DNA of 16,615 nt from Allobrachymonas sp. (lineage in GTDB: Bacteria; Pseudomonadota; Gammaproteobacteria; Burkholderiales; Burkholderiaceae_C): NCBI GenBank assembly GCA_018054915.1, contig JAGPIR010000006.1:1-16615 (forward strand), read 5' to 3'. The notes beneath the pieces were generated by a model. The model did not search any database and had not been told where the DNA came from. It saw only the letters and a list, made by a program, of their open reading frames with translations. Positions 7,306 to 14,511 of the stretch are shown piece by piece. The first letter of the stretch is position 1. Every line of letters starts with the position of its first letter. The position numbers were made by a program, and so were the translations under genes.

Positions 7306-7908
7306 TCAACGCGCATCCAGATTCACCCGCACACTCGCACGCTCCTCATTACTGGACGTGCTTTGCAACATGGCCAGTATCTGAAAGCCGAACAGGTTGG
7401 CGACCAGATTGCCTGGAAACGATTGGACCGATGTATTGAAGGCCAGGACCGCATCGTTATAGGCCTGACGCGAAAAACTCACCCGATTCTCAGTGTGCGC
7501 CAACTCGTCCGACAAATCGCGCAAGGCAGCATCGGCCTTCAGATCAGGGTAGCTCTCGGCCAGCGCGAACAGGCGTCCCAGTCCACTTTGCACCGAATGG
7601 TCGGCGTTTTGCAGGGCCTGTGCCGTTTCGGCACTTGCGCCATGGCCGCTTTGCCATTGCTGGCGCAAGCCATCGGCCTGGTTGCGAGCGGCAATCACCG
7701 CCTGCAAGGTGCCAGATTCGTGCTGCAGGTATTTGCGCGCCACTTCCACCAGATTGGGAATGAGTTCATAGCGGCGCTTGAGTTGTACGTCGATCTGCGC
7801 CAAGGCATTGGCCGTGGCATTGCGCAAACGGACCAGCCGGTTGTACGCTGCCACCATCCACCAGGCAAGCACTGCCACTGCCCCGATCAAAATGAACACC
7901 TGTGCCAT
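7306..7908 (-). CDS. lemA: LemA family membrane protein
   Basis: The 200-residue protein has one N-terminal membrane helix (about 4-20) followed by a mostly helical soluble domain. Family signatures are clear: YNRLVRLRN at 22-30, QIDVQLKRR at 38-46, LIPNLVE at 49-55, a Tyr-Asn pair at 150-151 and FPGN at 164-167. LemA proteins are widespread but their biochemical role is unknown. The ATG at 7908 is preceded by a strong GGAGGAG ribosome-binding site. It is the first gene of a two-gene unit with the M48 peptidase. The frequent pairing of these families suggests the LemA protein works with the protease at the membrane, but that is inference. Confidence 0.93.
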   Translation of the reverse strand: MAQVFILIGAVAVLAWWMVAAYNRLVRLRNATANALAQIDVQLKRRYELIPNLVEVARKYLQHESGTLQAVIAARNQADGLRQQWQSGHGASAETAQALQNADHSVQSGLGRLFALAESYPDLKADAALRDLSDELAHTENRVSFSRQAYNDAVLAFNTSVQSFPGNLVANLFGFQILAMLQSTSSNEERASVRVNLDAR

Positions 7909-7942
7909 TGTCTGCCTCCTCCCTCTCTGATTACATCCGTTT

Positions 7943-7970
7943 GGTCAGATCACCTTTTCTGCTCCTGACC
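7943..7970. repeat. Inverted repeat upstream of lemA
   Basis: GGTCAG (7943-7948) and CTGACC (7965-7970) form a 6-base inverted repeat with a 16-base spacer. It lies in the leader or promoter region of lemA, about 35 bases before the ATG, in the 151-base gap between prfC and lemA. It could be an operator or a leader hairpin. The arms are short, so chance cannot be excluded. No clear promoter hexamers were found in the gap. Confidence 0.25.
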
Positions 7971-8059
7971 GACGCACCGGCTCTCAATTGTGCGCTCCCG
8001 TCGAACCCGCCCGCTGGGCACAGCCTGGATCGCATGAATGCCCAACATCAAGCGTTCAC

Positions 8060-9688
8060 CTATCTTGCACGATCCAGACTCAGCCCCGCATGCTCGCGCA
8101 GCGGATGGAAATGGATTTTGGGGAAACGCTCCTGCGCCAGCCGCACGTCATACGGCGACGTACACAGGTAGGCCAGGGCGTTGGCGGCATCGTGCGCCAT
8201 GCGTTGCGGGTAGGCGTCGCAGAACTTGCGCAATTCCTCTGGAGTGTCGGCGCTGATCCAGCGCGCGCCGGTGTACTGGCAACTTTCGAGCCGCACGTCG
8301 CAGTCGTATTCGGTTTTCAGGCGGTGCTGCACCACCTCGAACTGCAATTGCCCCACCGCCCCCAGCAGCATATTGCCACCCATATCGGGCCGGAAGACCT
8401 GGATCGCACCTTCTTCGCCCAGTTGCGCCAGGCCCTGCTGCAACTGCTTGGTGCGCAGCGGGTTTTTCAGCACCACGGTCATGAACATCTCGGGCGCGAA
8501 AAACGGCAGGCCGGTGAACTGCAGATTGGCGCCATCGGTGATGGTGTCGCCCAATTGCACGCCGCCATGCGTGGTAAAGCCGATGATGTCACCCGCGTAG
8601 GCCTCGTCCACCGCCTCGCGCCGCTGGCTCAAAAAAGTCACCACACTGGTAGGCCGCAGCTCCTTGCCGGTGCGCTGCACCTTCAGCTTCATGCCGGCCG
8701 TGTATTTGCCGCTGGCCACTCGCACAAAGGCGATGCGGTCGCGGTGGTTGGCGTCCATATTGGCTTGCACTTTGAAGACGACACCGGCAAAGGTTTCGTC
8801 CTCGGGCTCAATGACCTGCTCTTGCCTCTGCCGGTTGACGACGACTGAACTGGTACGCGGGCGCGGCGGCGGAGCCATATCCACCAGTGCATCCAGCACT
8901 TCCATCACACCGAAGTTGTTCACGCCAGATCCGAAAAATACGGGCGTCTGTTTGGCCGCAAGAAAGGCGTCATGATCCCACGCGGGCGATGCGCCCACAG
9001 CCAGTTCCATGCCCTCCTCGGCATGCAAAAAAGCGTCGCCAAAGCGTTCGACCAGCCGGTCGCGCTGACTCAGCGGAATCACCTCAAAGTCTTGCGGACG
9101 ACGCGCGCTGCCAGACTCAAACACGGTCATGGCCCGGGTGCGCAGGTTGATGATGCCGCCAAAGGATTTTCCTTGCCCCACCGGCCAGGTCATGGGAACG
9201 CAGGGCATGCCCAGTTCGCGCTCCACTTCATCGAGAATGTCGAGCGGATCGCGCACCTCGCGGTCCATCTTGTTCACAAATGTGATGATGGGCGTGTCGC
9301 GCTGGCGGCAGACTTCGATCAAGCGGCGCGTCTGCGCTTCCACGCCGTTGGCGGCGTCAATCACCATCAGTGCCGAATCGACGGCGGTGAGCACGCGGTA
9401 GGTGTCCTCGGAGAAGTCCTTGTGCCCAGGCGTGTCGAGCAGGTTGACGACGTGGTCGCGATAGCTCATCTGCATGACCGAACTGGCCACCGAAATGCCG
9501 CGCTGCTTCTCGATTTCCATCCAGTCGCTGGTGGCATGACGGCTGGCCTTGCGCCCCTTGACCGCGCCCGCGATTTGGATTGCGCCCGAGAACAGCAGCA
9601 ATTTTTCGGTCAACGTAGTCTTGCCCGCATCGGGGTGACTGATGATGGCAAAGGTGCGGCGGCGGCGGGTTTCGGAGGCGTAGGACAC
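8060..9688 (-). CDS. prfC: Peptide chain release factor 3
   Basis: This cytosolic translational GTPase removes RF1/RF2 from the ribosome after peptide release. The product has 542 residues, slightly longer than E. coli RF3 (529). The GTPase motifs are intact: SHPDAGKTT at 17-25 (P-loop), RGIS at 63-66 (switch I), DTPGH at 85-89 and NKMD at 139-142. The EF-Tu-like domain 2 and the RF3-specific C-terminal domain follow. The start is a GTG at 9688, and no in-frame ATG precedes the conserved N-terminus. The ribosome-binding site is poor. It is transcribed alone. An inverted repeat lies between it and the next gene upstream. Confidence 0.97.
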   Translation of the reverse strand: MSYASETRRRRTFAIISHPDAGKTTLTEKLLLFSGAIQIAGAVKGRKASRHATSDWMEIEKQRGISVASSVMQMSYRDHVVNLLDTPGHKDFSEDTYRVLTAVDSALMVIDAANGVEAQTRRLIEVCRQRDTPIITFVNKMDREVRDPLDILDEVERELGMPCVPMTWPVGQGKSFGGIINLRTRAMTVFESGSARRPQDFEVIPLSQRDRLVERFGDAFLHAEEGMELAVGASPAWDHDAFLAAKQTPVFFGSGVNNFGVMEVLDALVDMAPPPRPRTSSVVVNRQRQEQVIEPEDETFAGVVFKVQANMDANHRDRIAFVRVASGKYTAGMKLKVQRTGKELRPTSVVTFLSQRREAVDEAYAGDIIGFTTHGGVQLGDTITDGANLQFTGLPFFAPEMFMTVVLKNPLRTKQLQQGLAQLGEEGAIQVFRPDMGGNMLLGAVGQLQFEVVQHRLKTEYDCDVRLESCQYTGARWISADTPEELRKFCDAYPQRMAHDAANALAYLCTSPYDVRLAQERFPKIHFHPLREHAGLSLDRAR

Positions 9689-9721
9689 AGGATGGCTTCT
9701 GAAGATTGGTTATTCAGTACA

Positions 9722-9752
9722 CGCCGACATCCAGAGTGGACGATTGTCGGCG
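9722..9752. repeat. Perfect 8-base inverted repeat between prfC and the carbonic anhydrase-like gene
   Basis: CGCCGACA (9722-9729) and TGTCGGCG (9745-9752) form a perfect inverted repeat with a 15-base spacer. It lies 50 bases past the stop of the carbonic anhydrase-like gene and about 35 bases before the prfC start. It could end the upstream transcript, although no U-run follows, or be a protein-binding site for prfC. Confidence 0.4.
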
Positions 9753-9801
9753 AAACCGCCAATTATCTCCGGTTGGCCGCCTGCTGCATCCTCGCAGACG
9801 T

Positions 9802-10323
9802 TCACAGCCGTGCAAGCTGCTCCCGGTAGCGTCTGGCATTTTCGATATAGTGCTGAGCACTGCGGCGCAACGCCTCAATCTGTTCGGGCGTCAATTGCCG
9901 TACCACACGCGCAGGACTGCCGATGATGAGGCTACCGTCTGGAAAGGTTTTGCCTTCGGTCACCAATGCGCCAGCGCCTACCAGACAATGCCTGCCAATG
10001 ACCGCGCCATTGAGCACCACCGCGCCAATGCCAATCAGGCTTTCATCGCCAATGGTGCACCCATGCAGCATGACCTGATGCCCGACGGTGACGTGCCTTC
10101 CGATGGTCAACGGCACGCCGTTGTCGGTGTGCAGCACGCTGCCATCCTGGATATTGCTGCCCGAACCGATGGTGATGGGATCGTTGTCGCCACGCAGCAC
10201 GGTGTTGAACCAGATGCTCACGTCCGCTTCGAGACGCACGTCGCCAATGACCTGCGCGCTATCGGCCACCCAGGCGCTGGCTGCCAGTTGCGGATGTTTG
10301 TCGCCAAGTTGGTAGATGGGCAC
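9802..10323 (-). CDS. Gamma-class carbonic anhydrase-like protein (YrdA/PaaY family)
   Basis: The 173-residue product is a left-handed beta-helix protein built from hexapeptide repeats, seen as recurring short I/V-G-x-x-x-x units from about 14 to 145. A C-terminal helix (about 148-173) packs the trimer in this family. Three His residues fit the zinc ligands of the gamma carbonic anhydrase fold: His65 (LHTD), His82 and His87 (VGHQVMLHG). Many family members are only weakly active or inactive as carbonic anhydrases, so the reaction is not certain. The start is a GTG at 10323, supported by AGGAG 7 bases upstream. Transcribed alone between prfC and xerD. The family is certain and the function uncertain. 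Confidence 0.92.
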   Translation of the reverse strand: MPIYQLGDKHPQLAASAWVADSAQVIGDVRLEADVSIWFNTVLRGDNDPITIGSGSNIQDGSVLHTDNGVPLTIGRHVTVGHQVMLHGCTIGDESLIGIGAVVLNGAVIGRHCLVGAGALVTEGKTFPDGSLIIGSPARVVRQLTPEQIEALRRSAQHYIENARRYREQLARL

Positions 10324-10441
10324 GAATTGCTCCTGTCCGTTGATGCGTCAATTCACAAATAGTTTACGGCGTCTGCGCGGCTTGTTCCATTCGGGACATC
10401 TCCAATAATTCCTTCTGCGGCGATGCAAGCCCGCGCGGCTA

Positions 10442-10468
10442 GCCATGCCGTTGCCAAGACAGCATGGC
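10442..10468 (-). terminator. Hairpin downstream of xerD
   Basis: GCCATGC (10442-10448) and GCATGGC (10462-10468) form a perfect 7-base stem with a 13-base loop, 10 bases after the xerD stop. A second short palindrome, CCGCGCGG, follows at 10431-10438. No U-run is present, so intrinsic termination is uncertain. Confidence 0.35.
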
Positions 10469-10478
10469 GCAAGATGTT

Positions 10479-11411
10479 TCAGCCGCGCGGATGGTGCCGG
10501 GCATGCAGGTTCTTAAGCCGCTCCCGCGCAATGTGGGTATAGATGGTGGTCGTGCTGATGTCCGCATGCCCCAGCAGTAACTGAACCACACGCAAGTCGG
10601 CCCCGTGATTGAGCAAATGCGTGGCAAAGGCGTGTCGCACAGTATGGGGCGACAGGGGCGCATGAATATCCGCCTGCATGGCATACCTTCTGACGAGCAG
10701 CCAGAACATCGCGCGCGTCATGGCCTCACCCGCGCGGGCGCCACGGGCCGTGACAAAAACCGCATCACAGATTTTCCCCGCCAACAACAAGGGACGTGCC
10801 TCGTCAAGATAGCGCCGCAACCAGTCACCGGCCTGTTCGCCAAACGGCACCAGCCGCTCTTTGTTGCCCTTGCCAGTGATGCGCACAACCTGTTCGGCTA
10901 AACCCACCTGGAACAGTTTCAACTGCACCAGTTCGCTCACGCGCAATCCACTAGCGTAAAGCAGCTCCAGCATGGCGCGGTCGCGCAACCCCAATGGGGT
11001 GCGGACGTCGGGCGCCTCTAACAGGCTTTCTACCTGCGACTCGCTGATCAGCTTGGGAACCCGCAACGGCGTCTTGGCACCCTGAAGGCGCACGGTCGGA
11101 TCGGATGTCACACGACGCTCGCGCAAAGCCCAGCGATAAAACCGTCTGAGCACAGCCAAACGCCGGTTGGCCGTGGTTGCCTTATAGCCGCTTCTGAAAA
11201 GATGGCCCTGGTACTCTTGTAAATGCGTTTCGTTAACACCCTGCAAACACACGGGTGACGACTGCTCCTGCAACCACGCAGCGAGCGACATCACGTCACG
11301 CCGGTATGCCGCCAGGGTATTGGCCGAGAGTCCTTCTTCCAGCCAAAGCGCATCCACAAAGGCATCGCACTCGGTCAGATCAGTCGTTTTGCCACGCATA
11401 CCAGCAAACAT
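10479..11411 (-). CDS. xerD: Site-specific tyrosine recombinase XerD
   Basis: XerD acts with XerC at the dif site, under FtsK control, to resolve chromosome dimers. The 310-residue product has the N-terminal SAM-like core-binding domain (about 12-97) and the catalytic domain (about 120-300). The active-site set is complete: Arg157, Lys181, His256, Arg259, His282 and nucleophile Tyr291. The DALWLE start region and HHPRG end resemble E. coli XerD rather than XerC. The ATG at 11411 begins directly after the TGA of the small cytochrome gene. A second ATG at 11399 is possible. Neither has a good ribosome-binding site, so translation may depend on the upstream gene. This is a housekeeping recombinase; there is no sign of an integrated element. 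Confidence 0.95.
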   Translation of the reverse strand: MFAGMRGKTTDLTECDAFVDALWLEEGLSANTLAAYRRDVMSLAAWLQEQSSPVCLQGVNETHLQEYQGHLFRSGYKATTANRRLAVLRRFYRWALRERRVTSDPTVRLQGAKTPLRVPKLISESQVESLLEAPDVRTPLGLRDRAMLELLYASGLRVSELVQLKLFQVGLAEQVVRITGKGNKERLVPFGEQAGDWLRRYLDEARPLLLAGKICDAVFVTARGARAGEAMTRAMFWLLVRRYAMQADIHAPLSPHTVRHAFATHLLNHGADLRVVQLLLGHADISTTTIYTHIARERLKNLHARHHPRG

Positions 11412-11627
11412 TCAACAACCCAGAGCCCGCCTTGCCATAACGCAGGCGTCGGCATCCGTCAACTGAGGCTTTGCGGGCATGGTTGTGGCCCCCCATTCGT
11501 CTGACCCGCCATGACAAGTCATGCACTTGCCGGCATGCGCGATTGCTTCGTCGTTGACCGCATGCACCACTGGCACGGCAGACGCAAACAAGCCCGTCAG
11601 CAGGCCAATAGTTGTCGTTGTCTTCAT
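11412..11627 (-). CDS. Miniature monohaem c-type cytochrome
   Basis: The 71-residue precursor has a signal peptide (MKTTTTIGLLTGLFASAV, likely cleavage after VHA at residue 23). The mature part is only about 48 residues. The haem-attachment motif CMTCH is at 35-39, and a likely axial Met50 sits in WGATTMPAKP. The end, QLTDADACVMARRALG, resembles the last helix of cytochrome c-551/c-552 proteins. The 35 or so residues normally found between the haem motif and the WG..MP segment are absent. The Trp expected in the last helix is Arg67 or near it, and two extra Cys (62, 71) are present. AAGGA lies 6 bases before the ATG at 11627; an ATG at 11633 has AAGGA too close. The TGA abuts the xerD ATG. 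It may be a shrunken or decaying cytochrome. Confidence 0.62.
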   Translation of the reverse strand: MKTTTTIGLLTGLFASAVPVVHAVNDEAIAHAGKCMTCHGGSDEWGATTMPAKPQLTDADACVMARRALGC

Positions 11628-11832
11628 TGCCATTCCTTGGCTGAAAAGGACAATCCTCTCGCAAACGGCATGCACGCCCGAAAGATCAAGCCGGAACAGC
11701 CGTCCCCGGCCAACTCCCCGCCCGCATTTATTCTGTTCGTTGCCAGAGCCTTGAAAAAAGGAATCAACCGATAGAAATCTCATTCTGTCAAAGCACAAAT
11801 ATAAGCAGCTGTGAAGATTGCACACATGGAGT

Positions 11833-11849
11833 TACAATTAAAGGATAAT
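11833..11849 (+). promoter_or_regulatory. Candidate promoter region of the cold-shock gene
   Basis: Two -10-like hexamers, TACAAT (11833-11838) and GATAAT (11844-11849), lie 46-62 bases before the cold-shock gene start in an unusually AT-rich patch. No convincing -35 is seen. The divergent cytochrome and xerD unit must start in the same 267-base gap (11628-11894), which contains no other gene that I can support. Confidence 0.35.
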
Positions 11850-11894
11850 TTTAGATGCCCGCAAAACGGGTTCACCAATCAGATGGTGGTCAGC

Positions 11895-12149
11895 ATGGCT
11901 ACAGGTACGGTCAAATGGTTCAGTGATGCCAAAGGTTTCGGCTTTATTGAACCCGACGATAAAGGGGTGGATGTTTTCGCCCATTATTCCGTCATCCAGA
12001 TGGATGGCTTCAAGACCCTTAAGCAGGGATGCCGTGTAACCTATGAACTGCATGAGAGTCCCAAGGGGCCGCACGCGAGCAATATCTTGGCTGTGCCCGC
12101 CTCCTGCGAATCGTCCGTGCCCTCCAACCAAGCGGCTTCGCCCGTTTAG
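11895..12149 (+). CDS. Cold-shock-domain nucleic-acid-binding protein (CspA family)
   Basis: The 84-residue protein is a small RNA/single-stranded-DNA-binding chaperone of the CspA family. It starts MATGTVKWFSDAKGFGFIEP, with RNP1 (KGFGFI) at 13-18 and RNP2 (VFAHYS) at 27-32. The beta-barrel ends near residue 68 (SNILAV), and a Ser/Pro/Ala-rich tail of about 15 residues follows, longer than in the shortest Csp proteins. The frame is open upstream to a GTG at 11811, but ATG 11895 gives the exact family start. GGTGG about 5 bases upstream is a weak ribosome-binding site. Cold induction is not demonstrated; many paralogues are constitutive. Confidence 0.92.
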   Translation: MATGTVKWFSDAKGFGFIEPDDKGVDVFAHYSVIQMDGFKTLKQGCRVTYELHESPKGPHASNILAVPASCESSVPSNQAASPV

Positions 12150-12247
12150 CAAGCCTTTCAGTTCTGCACCGCACACAGGCCTGCGCATCGCGCAAGGCTG
12201 CTTGCAAAACGATCCGCGGCACTATTGACCATGGGTGCAATGCCTGC

Positions 12248-12276
12248 TGGCGCGTAATCAACAACCAGACGCGCCA
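12248..12276. repeat. Hairpin in the convergent gap between the cold-shock gene and mlaB
   Basis: TGGCGCGT (12248-12255) and ACGCGCCA (12269-12276) form a perfect 8-base stem with a 13-base loop. A second GC-rich hairpin (CGCGC-AAG-GCGCG) follows near 12290. They lie in the 226-base convergent gap 12150-12375, where both neighbouring transcripts end. Neither has a U-run. They may serve as transcript ends for either strand. Confidence 0.35.
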
Positions 12277-12375
12277 ATCAGCGATCCGGCGCGCAAGGCG
12301 CGTCCGTGGTCGAATAATCTTTCGCGCAACAATCCGTCTGCCACCCAGTCAGATCTGCCTGTTTCCAGCCCGCCA

Positions 12376-12657
12376 TCAGGAAAACAACAACTCGTCCAGG
12401 CCATAAATGGCCACCAACCCGGCAAACTGGGGAAATGAATTGAGCACCCGCCATTTCCAGTCATTCTGCTGGGCCGTGCGCAGCAATGCCAACAAGACCG
12501 CCAAGGCAGAAGAATCAAAGCGCCGCAAGGCAGCAACGTCCACCTCAACCACATCAACAACCCCTGACAACCGCAACTGACGCTGGAGCTGCTCCAGCAC
12601 TGCAGTTGCGGTGTCGTGCGTGACTTCCGATGGCAGAGAAAGGCGGCAAGCGGGCAT
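12376..12657 (-). CDS. mlaB: MlaB, STAS-domain subunit of the phospholipid ABC transporter
   Basis: The roughly 93-residue protein is a single STAS domain expected to bind the MlaF ATPase on the cytosolic face and stabilise the MlaFEDB complex. The core motif RFDSSALAVLLALLR (about residues 46-60) matches the MlaB helix start VDTGGLALLL, with Ser in place of the Thr known to matter in E. coli. It is the last gene of the operon; its product begins 19 bases after the mlaC stop if ATG 12657 is used. An alternative ATG at 12690 gives 104 residues and overlaps mlaC by 14 bases. Neither has a clear ribosome-binding site, so the start is uncertain. Confidence 0.87.
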   Translation of the reverse strand: MPACRLSLPSEVTHDTATAVLEQLQRQLRLSGVVDVVEVDVAALRRFDSSALAVLLALLRTAQQNDWKWRVLNSFPQFAGLVAIYGLDELLFS

Positions 12658-12676
12658 GGCTAGGAACAGATCTTGC

Positions 12677-13318
12677 TTACTTGCCAGCATTGCTCTTGTT
12701 TTGCGCCTCAAGCTTGCTGATCAGCGCATCAATGCCGCCTGTGTTGACGATTTTGGCAAATTGCTGCCTGTAGCTCTGGATCATCCACACATTGCTGATC
12801 GAAAGGTTATAGGCCTTCCAGCCCAATCCTTCCCCCGGTGTTTTTTCAAGCCGGTAATCCATGGGTACCGGTTCTCCGCCACCAACGAGTTGGGTTTGCA
12901 CCAGCACGTCGCTATCATGCGCGCGAGCGCGCATGGGGAGCATTTTGAGCTGCTTGTCGGCCGCCATCTTGAATGCCCCGGCATACGTGCGCGCCAGCAG
13001 GGTCTTGAATTCCTGTTCAAGCCGTTTTTTCTGTTCGGGCGTTGCCGCGCGCCATGCAGGCCCAACGGCTGTGCCTGTGAGACGCGTGAAGTTCACATGC
13101 GGCATAACATTTCTGTCGATCAGGGCAATGATGCGGGACGCATCCCCTGTTTGCAGGGATTTGTCGGCCTTCACTTGCGCCAGTGTTTCGCCCGCCACCT
13201 TCTGCACCATGGCGTCGGGCGCCATATCGGCGGCAAAGGCCACGCCAGACAGGAACAAGCCGGCCAGCACAGCCACTCCAGAACCGATGAGGGAGCGGGA
13301 AAAAATGTGTTTCATCAT
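12677..13318 (-). CDS. mlaC: MlaC, periplasmic phospholipid carrier
   Basis: MlaC shuttles phospholipid across the periplasm between MlaA at the outer membrane and the MlaFEDB complex. The 213-residue precursor has a signal peptide with likely cleavage after AFA near residue 29. Family stretches follow: NFTRLTGTAVGPAWRAATPEQK and, near the C-terminus, VPMDYRLEK, GWKAYNLSI and SYRQQFAKIV. The length is normal for the family (E. coli 211). ATG 13318 is preceded at 8 bases by GGAGGA; a second ATG follows immediately at 13315. The open frame runs upstream to 13549, but that part lacks signal-peptide features and overlaps mlaA. A 161-base gap separates it from mlaA, larger than elsewhere in the operon, and holds a palindrome at the ribosome-binding site. 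Confidence 0.94.
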   Translation of the reverse strand: MMKHIFSRSLIGSGVAVLAGLFLSGVAFAADMAPDAMVQKVAGETLAQVKADKSLQTGDASRIIALIDRNVMPHVNFTRLTGTAVGPAWRAATPEQKKRLEQEFKTLLARTYAGAFKMAADKQLKMLPMRARAHDSDVLVQTQLVGGGEPVPMDYRLEKTPGEGLGWKAYNLSISNVWMIQSYRQQFAKIVNTGGIDALISKLEAQNKSNAGK

Positions 13319-13330
13319 GAATAGCTTCCT

Positions 13331-13344
13331 CCACATATATGTGG
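13331..13344 (-). promoter_or_regulatory. Perfect palindrome overlapping the mlaC ribosome-binding site
   Basis: CCACATATATGTGG is a perfect 14-base palindrome. On the mlaC transcript its last two G form the first bases of the GGAGGA ribosome-binding site (13332-13327). It could fold as a short hairpin beside the site, or be a protein-binding site. A further 7-base inverted repeat, CGACAGG (13392-13398) and CCTGTCG (13440-13446), lies in the same mlaA-mlaC gap. Confidence 0.45.
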
Positions 13345-13479
13345 CAAATGGTGCAGGCAATGCCCACGCAATCCAGGTGGTTTGTGTCAAACGACAGGAA
13401 GGCTCTACCGGCGGACAGGACACTACCGTGAAATACATGCCTGTCGCACACCAGATACCAGATCGGCGCGAGCCATTGC

Positions 13480-14511
13480 CTAGCGCTTCCAGAGTTTCTC
13501 TCCCAGCCCCGGTGACAGTTTTTCGAATAATTGTGGCACAGCCGGCCAATAGTGGGGAGTCTGACCGGAAACACTAGGCAGCATTTCAGGGGTTTGGCTG
13601 GGCTTCTCGACTTCCGATCCCGCGCTTGCGGCAGGAGCAGCGGGTTGAACAGACGCATCAGCCCCCTCCCCTTCCAGGGGCGGTTCATAGCCTTCTTCCA
13701 ATGGCGTCTGCGCTGAAGGAAGGTCCTTTCCAGACGGGGGCTTGGCATTGTCCTGATCCTGCAGATCCGGTTCGTAACCTTCGTCCATGGTGGCTTCGCC
13801 TGTTTGTTCGGTTTTCCCGGTTCGGGCATCGCGCTGCTGCAGGTAGGCATCACGCATGAAATCATAGGGATCAAGGACGGTTTGATCCATCAGGTCGGTC
13901 ACCGGCAACAACTGGGCTCGGTGGCTGATGACGCCCAGGCCGGACAAGGTATTGCGGACCTGAGCGTCATTAATTGCGCCCAGCGGATTGCCTTTCATAT
14001 CCACCGGCAGTGCCACCGCATCACGCACAGAGGAAGGACCCAGAATGGGCAAAACCAGGTATGGACCGGAAGAAACGCCCCAGCGCCCCAGAGTCAGGCC
14101 AAAATCCTGTTTGGACTGGGGAATGCGCGCCTCCGTGGCAATGTCCAATACTCCGCCCAAGCCGAAAACGGTGTTTGTGGCAAACCGGAAAAAGCTGTTG
14201 ACTGCCTCCTGACCCTGGAATTGCAACATGCTGTTGACGAAAGACCAGGCATCCCCCAGATTGCTAAAGAAATTGCGTACGCCTTTCTGCGCGAATTGGG
14301 GCGTAGCTTTTGTATAGACAGTGGCCGCAGGCTTCAGAAACGCCCTGTCGATGGCATCGTTGAAACGGAAAACGCCGCGGTTCCAAGGTTCCAGCGGGTC
14401 GCGCGGATGCGCGTCAGGCCCTGTGGCACATCCGGCCAGCAGAAAACCGGTCAGTACCACAGCCCCGCCAACTCCGGAACGGACCAACCCAAAAAGGCCG
14501 GAGTGCTTCAT
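13480..14511 (-). CDS. mlaA: MlaA (VacJ) outer-membrane lipoprotein with long C-terminal tail
   Basis: MlaA removes mislocalised phospholipid from the outer leaflet of the outer membrane, usually in complex with porins, and passes it to MlaC. The 343-residue product has a lipoprotein signal with lipobox LAGC (Cys28). The MlaA core runs from about 36 to 222, with typical DPLEPWNR, NDAIDRAFLKP, FFSNLGDAW and LGRWGVSSGPYLVLP segments. E. coli MlaA has 251 residues. About 120 extra residues follow the core here: acidic, Pro/Ala/Ser-rich and probably disordered, with EGYEP twice (244-248 and 273-277) and a more ordered end around PQLFEKLSPGLGEKLWKR. The start overlaps the mlaD stop by four bases (ATGA), implying coupled translation. 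Confidence 0.94.
   Translation of the reverse strand: MKHSGLFGLVRSGVGGAVVLTGFLLAGCATGPDAHPRDPLEPWNRGVFRFNDAIDRAFLKPAATVYTKATPQFAQKGVRNFFSNLGDAWSFVNSMLQFQGQEAVNSFFRFATNTVFGLGGVLDIATEARIPQSKQDFGLTLGRWGVSSGPYLVLPILGPSSVRDAVALPVDMKGNPLGAINDAQVRNTLSGLGVISHRAQLLPVTDLMDQTVLDPYDFMRDAYLQQRDARTGKTEQTGEATMDEGYEPDLQDQDNAKPPSGKDLPSAQTPLEEGYEPPLEGEGADASVQPAAPAASAGSEVEKPSQTPEMLPSVSGQTPHYWPAVPQLFEKLSPGLGEKLWKR

Noticed and set aside
6378..7439. A 353-codon plus-strand frame opposite the M48 peptidase and the end of lemA
   Set aside because: It spans two real genes on the other strand and their gap, has no recognisable domain, and is Gln/His/Arg-rich as expected for a shadow frame.
10479..11411. Tyrosine recombinase as a sign of an integrated mobile element
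   Set aside because: The sequence is the housekeeping XerD type over its full length, and no tRNA, attachment repeats or cargo genes are nearby.
11811..11894. Upstream extension of the cold-shock protein from a GTG start
   Set aside because: The first 28 residues match nothing in the family, whereas ATG 11895 gives the standard MATGTVKWF start; the extension also covers the likely promoter.
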